In this document: positions 55,341 through 62,982 of the stretch, one piece after another
Position numbering within the stretch: position 1 is the first letter of the stretch
Layout of the letters: every line of letters begins with the position of its first letter
Source of the DNA: Myroides marinus
GTDB lineage: Bacteria; Bacteroidota; Bacteroidia; Flavobacteriales; Flavobacteriaceae
Direction: 5' to 3'
DNA: 64,000 nucleotides
NCBI RefSeq assembly: GCF_900109075.1
Contig: NZ_FNYS01000001.1
Location: forward strand, 124,001-188,000
Notes under the pieces: generated by a model
What the model was told of the DNA's origin: nothing
Database searches by the model: none
The model's input: only the letters and a program-made list of their open reading frames with translations
Position numbers and translations under genes: made by a program

Positions 55341-55441
55341 CTTCTTTTTAGAACTTTTTAATACTAGAGGTATTTATACTTTCCAACTTTATTACTATCT
55401 TCCCATCTGTTTATGACACTATCACATAATAGATAAACGAC

Positions 55442-55471
55442 TTAGCAAAAGTACTTAATGATTTTTGCTAA
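55442..55471. promoter_or_regulatory. Inverted repeat upstream of hutU, candidate operator
   Basis: TTAGCAAAA (55442-55450) and TTTTGCTAA (55463-55471) are perfect 9-nt arms 12 nt apart, about 50 nt ahead of the hutU ATG. This could bind a dimeric repressor. No HutC-like regulator is in the window. Confidence 0.4.
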
Positions 55472-55519
55472 TCCGTGTCTATTTAAGTAAAAATTAATAA
55501 CAAACTAAAAAATATAAAA

Positions 55520-57508
55520 ATGACTTTTCAAGAACATATTTTACAAGGAATACCTACTGTATTACCTCCTAAAAAAGAGTATGATCTTTCTATCAATCAC
55601 GCTCCTAAGAGAAAAGAAATCTTATCAGAGGATGAGAAAGTATTAGCTCTTAAGAATGCTTTGCGCTATTTCCCTAGCGAAAATCACAGTACCCTTATTC
55701 CTGAGTTCAAAGAAGAACTTGAAAAGTATGGAAGAATATATATGTATCGCTTACGCCCAGATTACAAGATGTATGCTAGACCAATCGATGAATATCCAGG
55801 TCAATGTCTACAGGCTAAGGCGATCATGCTAATGATTCAAAACAACTTAGACTATGCAGTGGCACAACATCCTCATGAACTAATCACTTATGGAGGTAAT
55901 GGAGCTGTATTCTCTAACTGGGCTCAGTACTTACTAACGATGAAATATCTAGGTGAAATGACTGACGAACAGACTTTAGTAATGTATTCTGGTCATCCGA
56001 TGGGATTATTCCCATCACATAAAAACGCTCCTAGAGTAGTTGTTACTAATGGTATGATGATTCCTAATTATTCTAAGCCAGATGATTGGGAAAAGTTTAA
56101 TGCACTAGGAGTGACACAGTATGGTCAGATGACCGCTGGTAGCTATATGTATATCGGACCACAAGGTATCGTACATGGTACTACTATCACGGTATTAAAT
56201 GGTGGTAGAAAAATCTCTAAAAATGGAGAAGGTCTAGCTGGTAAATTATTCGTTACTTCTGGATTAGGAGGAATGAGTGGTGCTCAGCCTAAGGCGGGTA
56301 ATATAGCGGGATGTATTACTGTATGTGCTGAAGTAAACCCTAAAGCAGTATACACTAGACACTCACAAGGTTGGGTAGATGAAGTAGTAACTGACATCAA
56401 TGCTTTAGTAGTTCGTGTTAAAAAGGCACAAGAGAATAAAGAAATAGTTTCTATCGCTTACCAAGGTAACGTAGTAGATATATGGGAAGAATTTGATAAA
56501 CAGAACTTATATATTGATTTAGGATCTGATCAGACTTCTCTACACAATCCATGGGCTGGTGGTTACTATCCTGTAGGAGTATCTTTTGAAGAGGCAAATG
56601 ATTTGATGGCTAATAACCCAATTAAATTTAAGGAATTAGTACAAGAGTCTCTTAGAAGACAGGCTACTGCTATAAATAAGCATACAGCTAAGGGGACGTA
56701 CTTCTTTGATTATGGGAATGCTTTCTTATTAGAAGCTTCTAGAGCTGGAGCTGATGTGATGGCTGCTAATAATATAGACTTTAGATATCCTAGTTATGTA
56801 CAGGATATTATGGGACCAATGTGTTTTGACTATGGATTTGGTCCTTTTAGATGGGTATGTACTTCGGGTAATCCTGAGGACTTAGCGAAAACAGATATGA
56901 TAGCATGTGAAGTATTAGAAGAGATGATTAAGAACTCTCCTATAGAAATACAACAACAGATGGCTGATAATATCCGTTGGATAAAAGGTGCTCAAGAGAA
57001 CAAACTTGTAGTAGGTTCTCAGGCTCGTATCTTATACGCAGATGCTGAAGGACGTATTAATATAGCTAGAGCATTTAATGATGCTATTAAAGCGGGTAAG
57101 ATAGGTCCTGTAGTGCTAGGTAGAGATCACCATGATGTATCTGGTACAGATTCTCCATACAGAGAAACATCTAATATCTATGATGGCTCTAAGTTTACAG
57201 CTGATATGGCTATCCACAATGTTATCGGCGATAGCTTTAGAGGAGCTACATGGGTATCTATCCACAATGGTGGTGGTGTAGGATGGGGTGAAGTAATCAA
57301 TGGTGGGTTTGGCATGTTACTTGATGGTACTATCGAAGCTCAAAAAAGATTAGAGTCTATGTTATTCTGGGATGTAAACAATGGTATCGCTAGAAGAAGC
57401 TGGGCTCGTAATGATGAAGCTATCTTCGCTATTAAAAGAGCTATGGAGGTAGAACCATTGTTAAAGGTAACTATACCTAATCTAGTAGACGAAAACTTAT
57501 TAAAATAA
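55520..57508 (+). CDS. hutU: Urocanate hydratase
   Basis: 662-residue urocanase converting urocanate to imidazolone propionate in histidine breakdown. Recognisable segments are ELITYGGNGAVFSNWAQYLLTMKYL, YSGHPMGLFPSHKNAPRVVVTNGMMIPNYS, VTSGLGGMSGAQPKAGNIAGC (NAD-binding), CFDYGFGPFRWVCTSGNPEDL and the C-terminal SIHNGGGVGWGEVINGGFGM. It is about 100 residues longer than the classical 555-residue enzyme, a long form seen in Bacteroidota. No other hut gene is adjacent. A DUF4136 lipoprotein follows after 10 nt. Confidence 0.95.
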   Translation: MTFQEHILQGIPTVLPPKKEYDLSINHAPKRKEILSEDEKVLALKNALRYFPSENHSTLIPEFKEELEKYGRIYMYRLRPDYKMYARPIDEYPGQCLQAKAIMLMIQNNLDYAVAQHPHELITYGGNGAVFSNWAQYLLTMKYLGEMTDEQTLVMYSGHPMGLFPSHKNAPRVVVTNGMMIPNYSKPDDWEKFNALGVTQYGQMTAGSYMYIGPQGIVHGTTITVLNGGRKISKNGEGLAGKLFVTSGLGGMSGAQPKAGNIAGCITVCAEVNPKAVYTRHSQGWVDEVVTDINALVVRVKKAQENKEIVSIAYQGNVVDIWEEFDKQNLYIDLGSDQTSLHNPWAGGYYPVGVSFEEANDLMANNPIKFKELVQESLRRQATAINKHTAKGTYFFDYGNAFLLEASRAGADVMAANNIDFRYPSYVQDIMGPMCFDYGFGPFRWVCTSGNPEDLAKTDMIACEVLEEMIKNSPIEIQQQMADNIRWIKGAQENKLVVGSQARILYADAEGRINIARAFNDAIKAGKIGPVVLGRDHHDVSGTDSPYRETSNIYDGSKFTADMAIHNVIGDSFRGATWVSIHNGGGVGWGEVINGGFGMLLDGTIEAQKRLESMLFWDVNNGIARRSWARNDEAIFAIKRAMEVEPLLKVTIPNLVDENLLK

Positions 57509-57518
57509 TTAATAAACA

Positions 57519-58085
57519 ATGAAACTCATGAAAGCTTTTAAATTATTACCACTAGCTCTACTGATGTTATTCGTAACTTCATGTAGTAGCGTAAAAGTTA
57601 CAGCTGACTATGACAAAGCTGTAGACTTCCAACAGTATAAAACATATGCTTTCTTTAAAGAAGGTATTGATCAAGCTAAGGTGAATGACTTAGACAAAAA
57701 AAGAATTCTTAATGCTATAGATGCTAATCTTGCTGCTAAAGGTCTTGTGAAAACAGATAAAAATCCTGATTTTGTTATTAATATCTTCACCAAAGCTCAA
57801 GAGCAAGTAAATGTTACTAATAACAGTCATTTTTACTCTCCTTATGGATACTATGGATGGGGATGGGGACCATACTGGGGACCTAATAATACAACTGTAA
57901 CTACGTCTATCGAAGGAACATTGTATATCGACATCCTAGACACGAATAAGAAAGCGTTAATCTGGCAGGGTATAGGAACTGGTTATTTAGATAAAGCTCC
58001 TAATCCTGAAAAGAAAGAACAACGTATCAATGATTTTATCGAAAAGATACTGACTAAGTTTCCTCCTGTTATAGAGAAGAAATAA
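57519..58085 (+). CDS. DUF4136 lipoprotein
   Basis: 188-residue lipoprotein: LLPLALLMLFVTSC with the lipid cysteine at about residue 22, then SSVKVTADYDKAVDFQQYKTYAFF, the hallmark DUF4136 opening. A Gly/Trp/Tyr-rich loop (YSPYGYYGWGWGPYWGPNN) and the C-terminal LYIDILDTNKKALIWQGIGTGYLDK complete the domain. It is 10 nt downstream of hutU and so probably shares its transcript, although no functional link is known. Confidence 0.9.
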   Translation: MKLMKAFKLLPLALLMLFVTSCSSVKVTADYDKAVDFQQYKTYAFFKEGIDQAKVNDLDKKRILNAIDANLAAKGLVKTDKNPDFVINIFTKAQEQVNVTNNSHFYSPYGYYGWGWGPYWGPNNTTVTTSIEGTLYIDILDTNKKALIWQGIGTGYLDKAPNPEKKEQRINDFIEKILTKFPPVIEKK

Positions 58086-58092
58086 AAGAATA

Positions 58093-58124
58093 AAAGAAAG
58101 GCTCTCCAATGGAGAGCCTTTTTC
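58093..58124. terminator. Bidirectional terminator, hutU unit and lipoprotein array
   Basis: AAGGCTCTCC-AAT-GGAGAGCCTT with T-runs on both strands, 12 nt past the DUF4136 stop and 23 nt past the stop of the last array gene. Confidence 0.88.
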
Positions 58125-58142
58125 GTTTAAGAGCTTATCAAG

Positions 58143-59267
58143 TTATCTATTCTTAATTTCTTTTTTTAGCTCCTCAAAAGAGAAACCTGTGTTTCGTCTT
58201 TCTATATCCAGACTTTTACCAGTATCTCCTGGATTTACATTGACAATACCTAAGCCATTGTACACTCCTTTATATTTAACTTCTAATGCATAATCAACAG
58301 ATATAAACTCATACTCTACTTCACCTTTCCCTTTTGATAACGAAGTCAAAGGTGATAACCATTTTGCATACGCCTTCTCTATATCCATAGAAAGTATTTC
58401 TGCTTCTATCTCTCTGTCTATCACTCCTAAACCTCCAAGTATCACAACCTTATTAGCAGGAACTTCATATGGCAATATAACTTTATCTGTATCATTTGGA
58501 ACAATAACCTTCATAATATACATAGCAAAAGTTCCTTCTACATTATCAGCAAACAATTTATAAACATAATATGCTTCTTTACCTTCCTTGTACAATATTG
58601 GTTTCTTGGTATTCTTATCAACATCAATAGTCAATTCAACATTCTTTATATCATACTTCACCCCATTAATAGTAAAAGTCTGATCTGTCACACTTGGTTT
58701 TAGTAAAACTTTCACTTCTAAAATATCACTGTTTGAATATCCTTCTTTAGTAGCCACAAATCTATATGTCCCAAACTTATCCATAACTAGAGTAGATGAT
58801 TCAAGAGTTCCTCCTTCTATGTATTGTATCTTAGCTCCTTCTACCTCTTTACCATCTGCCATCACACTAAACTTGACAGACTCTCCAAGATAAACAGTAT
58901 TCTTATCTACAGTTAACTTTAATTTATTGGCAATAACCTCGCCTCCATCTGAAACAAAAATAGAAACTGGGGCACTTGCTTTATATCCTATTTTCTTAGC
59001 GATTACATTATAAACTCCTTTCTTATCAAACTTAAAATCTTTAGAAATTTTCACTCCATTTAGATAAAAACTTGCATCCTCTACTTTATTATTGTCCTTA
59101 TCTATTGCTGTAAAGGCTACCAATTCACCAATAGCTACTTTGGTCTTATCTGGCTTAATAAACAACTCTTTCTTTCCAGAATCATCTATAGTGTCATCTT
59201 CTTTACTACACCCTACAGCTGCTACTATCAGTAACATTACTGTAAAATACTTTAATATATTTTTCAT
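58143..59267 (-). CDS. Ig-like surface lipoprotein, array copy A
   Basis: 374 residues. The signal peptide MKNILKYFTVMLLIVAAVGC has lipid Cys20 followed by SKEDDTIDD, an acidic patch like the Bacteroidota surface-export signal. There are two Ig-like (Big-type) units, about 30-108 (KTKVAIGELVAFTAIDKDNNKVEDASFYLNGVKISKDFKFDKKGVYNVIAKKIGY) and 113-190 (DKNTVYLGESVKFSVMADGKEVEGAKIQY). A conserved C-terminal domain follows (VKYDIKNVELTI...YYVYKLFADNVEGTFAMYIMKVIVP...). It is the last and most divergent of four tandem paralogues, 20 nt after copy B. No family name recognised. Confidence 0.8.
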   Translation of the reverse strand: MKNILKYFTVMLLIVAAVGCSKEDDTIDDSGKKELFIKPDKTKVAIGELVAFTAIDKDNNKVEDASFYLNGVKISKDFKFDKKGVYNVIAKKIGYKASAPVSIFVSDGGEVIANKLKLTVDKNTVYLGESVKFSVMADGKEVEGAKIQYIEGGTLESSTLVMDKFGTYRFVATKEGYSNSDILEVKVLLKPSVTDQTFTINGVKYDIKNVELTIDVDKNTKKPILYKEGKEAYYVYKLFADNVEGTFAMYIMKVIVPNDTDKVILPYEVPANKVVILGGLGVIDREIEAEILSMDIEKAYAKWLSPLTSLSKGKGEVEYEFISVDYALEVKYKGVYNGLGIVNVNPGDTGKSLDIERRNTGFSFEELKKEIKNR

Positions 59268-59287
59268 GTACTTTAATTGATTAATTA

Positions 59288-60385
59288 TTAAAAACTAATA
59301 GAGAAAGCTTGCTTTACACTTTTAGTCTCTTTTTTAATAGGAACAAAACTCAGCCCTTTGAACTCACCCTTATAAACTACTTGAAGTTTTTTATCTTTTG
59401 TAATTATGTTATAGTTAATTTCTCCTTTACTGGTTTTATCAGGATTCGTTGGGTCAAAAGGTGCTATAGGTTTTATCCAATCAATATTTACTTCCGCTAT
59501 ATCCTGGGCATTAAATGATACAGTAGTATTATTACCTACTACACCAACTCCTCCAATAGAAAATACGTCTGTTGGTTTTGCCGAGCTTGGATAAATAAAC
59601 TTAGTTTCATTATCTGCTACATAAACTCCTATCAAATAAGATGTTAATGCCTGTCTAACTCTATTAATTGAAACTAACTCATACACTTGAAATTTCTTTC
59701 CTGTAGCTTTATCAGTATAATGGTAAGGTTTAATATTCGCATCATCTTCAGCTTGTACATGTGCTGCAAACTGTACTTCTCCTATACCATACTTCTCATC
59801 AACTATTGAGAAGAATTGATTCTCATCAATAGGTTTATCTTTTACTTTTATGGTAACTACATTGCTATTTAAATACTCACCTTTAAAAGCATAAAGTTTA
59901 AACGTTCCTTCAGTAAGTGATGTCCAAGTATCACCTAACAATATCCCTCTTCCCATTACCTCTATATAATAATCAGTAACTGGTTCACCATTGGCAAGAA
60001 CTTGGAAAGTTACATTATCACCTGCTACAATTTCTGCTTTACTTGCTACAAGTTCTAATCTCTTATTTAATACTCTTCCTACCAATATCGTTTTTGGAGA
60101 ACTCATATTATAACCATTCTTTCTAGCAACGACATTATACGTACCACTCTTTACAAACTTATATGGGTTACTAACTTTCACGTTATTTATAAAGTAATCA
60201 GCTCCTTCAATTATCTTGTTATTAGAATCTACAGCACTAAATTTAACTACCTCGCCTTCCTCTACAGTCATCTTATCCACTTTGACTATGAGTTCTTTTA
60301 ATTCTGTACTTGCATCATCACTACTACAGCTTACAGCTACAATAGTTAATAGTAATACAGAGAAATATTTTAAAACCTGTTTCAT
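59288..60385 (-). CDS. Ig-like surface lipoprotein, array copy B
   Basis: 365 residues. MKQVLKYFSVLLLTIVAVSC with lipid Cys20, then SSDDASTE. The two Ig-like units are ELIVKVDKMTVEEGEVVKFSAVDSNNKIIEGADYFINNVKVSNPYKFVKSGTYNVVARKNGY and LVASKAEIVAGDNVTFQVLANGEPVTDYYIEVMGRGILLGDTWTSLTEGTFKLYAFKGEY. The C-terminal domain contains the array motif YHYTDKATGKKFQVYELV and ends with a beta-rich segment INYNIITKDKKLQVVYKGEFKGLSF. It is closest to copies C and D. Confidence 0.8.
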   Translation of the reverse strand: MKQVLKYFSVLLLTIVAVSCSSDDASTELKELIVKVDKMTVEEGEVVKFSAVDSNNKIIEGADYFINNVKVSNPYKFVKSGTYNVVARKNGYNMSSPKTILVGRVLNKRLELVASKAEIVAGDNVTFQVLANGEPVTDYYIEVMGRGILLGDTWTSLTEGTFKLYAFKGEYLNSNVVTIKVKDKPIDENQFFSIVDEKYGIGEVQFAAHVQAEDDANIKPYHYTDKATGKKFQVYELVSINRVRQALTSYLIGVYVADNETKFIYPSSAKPTDVFSIGGVGVVGNNTTVSFNAQDIAEVNIDWIKPIAPFDPTNPDKTSKGEINYNIITKDKKLQVVYKGEFKGLSFVPIKKETKSVKQAFSISF

Positions 60386-60477
60386 ATTTAATTCTTTAGT
60401 AATTGTTATTAATTATTTACCTAAACATTACTTTTATAAATTTCACTTTTAGGTATTTCTTTGTCCTATTAGACAGT

Positions 60478-61533
60478 TTATTTAGATTGCGGTACAATCT
60501 CATAATCATCTCTAAATCTAAGTCCGTTGTATTCTCCTTGATAGTTAATCTCAACTTTTTTATCTTTTGTAGTTATTTGATAACTGATTGTTCCAGGTTT
60601 CACATAAGAATGTTCAAATGGACTTATCCATTTAAAATTAACTGTCTCTAAATCCTTTAATGCATAAGCTCTTGATTTAGTTTGTGTAAAAAAATATACA
60701 AAAGACACTTTCGTATATTTTATATTCTCTTGGTTAGGTACAACAAAATTAGTTTCTGTAGATGCTACATAGACTCTAAGTTCGACTATGAATTCACTTT
60801 GTAGAAGAGGAGCACTACTATTCTTAGCGTACAAACGATACTTTTGATAAGTCCTATTAGTTACTTCGTCAGTATAGATATATGGAACTCTTTTTCCACT
60901 ATTAATATCATATGCTGTATATACTTCTAGATAAACATCATCTATTGAATATTCTTTTTCGTCAATAATAAAACGCTGATCTTCTTTAGGTTTCACATTA
61001 ATACTAATAATTTCACTATCATAAAAGCCTTCCTTTACAGCATAAAATTGATGAGTACCTATTTTATTAGCATACCACGTATTACCACTAAACAATCCAT
61101 TCCCAACATATTTTATAGAGAAATCAGATATAACACTTCCTTCTGCAGTTACATTAAAAAGCACATCCTCACCTATTGCAACTTCAGTACCACTAGCGAT
61201 AAGAGTTAGTTTCTTAATAACCCTATTAACAAGAATATCAATTGCTTTACTATTCTTATAGCCATTCTTTTTAGCAGTTACATTAAAAGTCCCTACTGTA
61301 TTGAACTTATAAGGATTACTAACCTTAATATTGTTTACATAATAATCTACCTCATTAATCACCTTATCATTAACATCTCTAGCACTAAAGAATATAGACT
61401 CTCCTTCATTTATAGTAGACTTATCTACTTTGATAATTAGTTCTTTTAATTCAGCATTAGCATCATCATTACTACAGCCTACACCAAAAAACATTAATAG
61501 TAATACAACAAAATATTTTAAAACCTGTTTCAT
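60478..61533 (-). CDS. Ig-like surface lipoprotein, array copy C
   Basis: 351 residues. MKQVLKYFVVLLLMFFGVGC with lipid Cys20, then SNDDANAE. The first 24 residues are nearly identical to copy B. Ig-like units: ELIIKVDKSTINEGESIFFSARDVNDKVINEVDYYVNNIKVSNPYKFNTVGTFNVTAKKNGY and LIASGTEVAIGEDVLFNVTAEGSVISDFSIKYVGNGLFSGNTWYANKIGTHQFYAVKEGF. The C-terminal domain has YIYTDEVTNRTYQKYRLY and ISYQITTKDKKVEINYQGEYNGLRF. The gap to copy B is 92 nt, the widest in the array. Confidence 0.8.
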   Translation of the reverse strand: MKQVLKYFVVLLLMFFGVGCSNDDANAELKELIIKVDKSTINEGESIFFSARDVNDKVINEVDYYVNNIKVSNPYKFNTVGTFNVTAKKNGYKNSKAIDILVNRVIKKLTLIASGTEVAIGEDVLFNVTAEGSVISDFSIKYVGNGLFSGNTWYANKIGTHQFYAVKEGFYDSEIISINVKPKEDQRFIIDEKEYSIDDVYLEVYTAYDINSGKRVPYIYTDEVTNRTYQKYRLYAKNSSAPLLQSEFIVELRVYVASTETNFVVPNQENIKYTKVSFVYFFTQTKSRAYALKDLETVNFKWISPFEHSYVKPGTISYQITTKDKKVEINYQGEYNGLRFRDDYEIVPQSK

Positions 61534-61578
61534 GTCTTTACATTTTATTTGATTAAAAAAGATTATTTATTACTCTAA

Positions 61579-62700
61579 TTACTTAAGACGAAGCTTACTA
61601 CTATCTTTTATTTTAGAATTAAACACTCTACCTACTTTTGTTGTCTTTTCTTTTACTTCACTACCATATATTCCTTCATATGTACCTTCATATTTAAGAT
61701 CTGCACTTTTATCCTTTAGAGATAAATAATAATTAATAGGCCCCTGTTCTTCTTTATTAGAATCATATACTCCTACCCATTCGATCGACATCTTATCTAT
61801 AGCATTAGCATCAGCTTTTAATTCTTCTTTGCCCTGTACCATACCGATAACACTTATCGGAAACACATTAGCTTTCTCTGCTTGTTCTGGAAATACAAAT
61901 CCTGTCTCATTAGCAGAAACATAAACTCCCATTAGATAAATGATACCACTTCTATCATCAGTATTCATAACCAACAATTCATACACTTGGTATTTCTTAC
62001 CTGTTTTTTCATCCGTATACATATAAGGCCTAGCCTCATCATTTTCATCTTTTAACTTATGGATCTGCACACTAAGTTGTGTAGCATCAATACCATATTT
62101 TTTATCTTTCAATACGAAGTATTGGTTTTCCTTTATCTCTTTAGGGCTAACCATAATCGTAATGACTTCACTATTAAAAAATCCTTCTTTAAAAGCATAG
62201 AAAGTATAAGTACCCACTTCGCTTGGATTCCAACTATTCCCACTAAATAGACCATATCCTTTATTCTCTATATAGTAATTTGAAACAGCTCTACCATCAG
62301 CAGTGACAGTAAACATAACTTTATCACCTATTCTCACATCATAAGAATCAGCCTCTAGAGTTAGTTTCTCAGCTATAGTCCCACCTACTAAAATAGCTAA
62401 AGCCGCACTATTCTTATATCCTGCTTTTTTAGCAATGATATTATATACTCCTCTTTTTTCGAACTTATATTCCTGGGTAGCCTTTACATTATCGACATAA
62501 AAGTCAACACCAGAGACTTCCTTTCTATCCCCATCATAAGCTTTAAAGGTTACAAGACCACCTTCATCTACAGCAATATCACTTGCTTCAACGAACAAGT
62601 CTTTTAACACAAAGTCACTAGGGGTATTGTCATCCTTACTACAACCGACTACACTAATAGTCAAGAGAGCTAAGGAGAAATAAAACAACAGTTTTTTCAT
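61579..62700 (-). CDS. Ig-like surface lipoprotein, array copy D (first gene)
   Basis: 373 residues. MKKLLFYFSLALLTISVVGC with lipid Cys20, then SKDDNTPSD. Ig-like units: DLFVEASDIAVDEGGLVTFKAYDGDRKEVSGVDFYVDNVKATQEYKFEKRGVYNIIAKKAGY and LEADSYDVRIGDKVMFTVTADGRAVSNYYIENKGYGLFSGNSWNPSEVGTYTFYAFKEGF. The C-terminal domain carries YMYTDEKTGKKYQVYELL and INYYLSLKDKSADLKYEGTYEGIYG plus a basic tail. It is the promoter-proximal gene of the array; no clean TAnnTTTG box was found in the 282 nt upstream. Confidence 0.8.
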   Translation of the reverse strand: MKKLLFYFSLALLTISVVGCSKDDNTPSDFVLKDLFVEASDIAVDEGGLVTFKAYDGDRKEVSGVDFYVDNVKATQEYKFEKRGVYNIIAKKAGYKNSAALAILVGGTIAEKLTLEADSYDVRIGDKVMFTVTADGRAVSNYYIENKGYGLFSGNSWNPSEVGTYTFYAFKEGFFNSEVITIMVSPKEIKENQYFVLKDKKYGIDATQLSVQIHKLKDENDEARPYMYTDEKTGKKYQVYELLVMNTDDRSGIIYLMGVYVSANETGFVFPEQAEKANVFPISVIGMVQGKEELKADANAIDKMSIEWVGVYDSNKEEQGPINYYLSLKDKSADLKYEGTYEGIYGSEVKEKTTKVGRVFNSKIKDSSKLRLK

Positions 62701-62982
62701 AATTTATTATTTAGGTTAATTAGTTGGTACTAAATAACAATAACACAAAAAACCTATCAAATTAATTACTATACCTATTCAAACATATTTATCTATTAAC
62801 AAAACAATTCAAACACTGAAGATTACATTGATTCAAAAAACACAAAAACGAAGTCTCAACCTCTTCTAAAAAAGCTCCTATCAAATCATTAAAAATTGGT
62901 TAAAACCTCATTACATCACATCTTTATCTAAAACAGTCATTGTTTTTATTATATTTACCACAAACAATAACAAATTTCATTT

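Noticed and set aside
55442-55471. Terminator upstream of hutU
   Set aside because: The arms are 12 nt apart without a clear U-tract and lie upstream of a start codon with no gene ending nearby in that direction.
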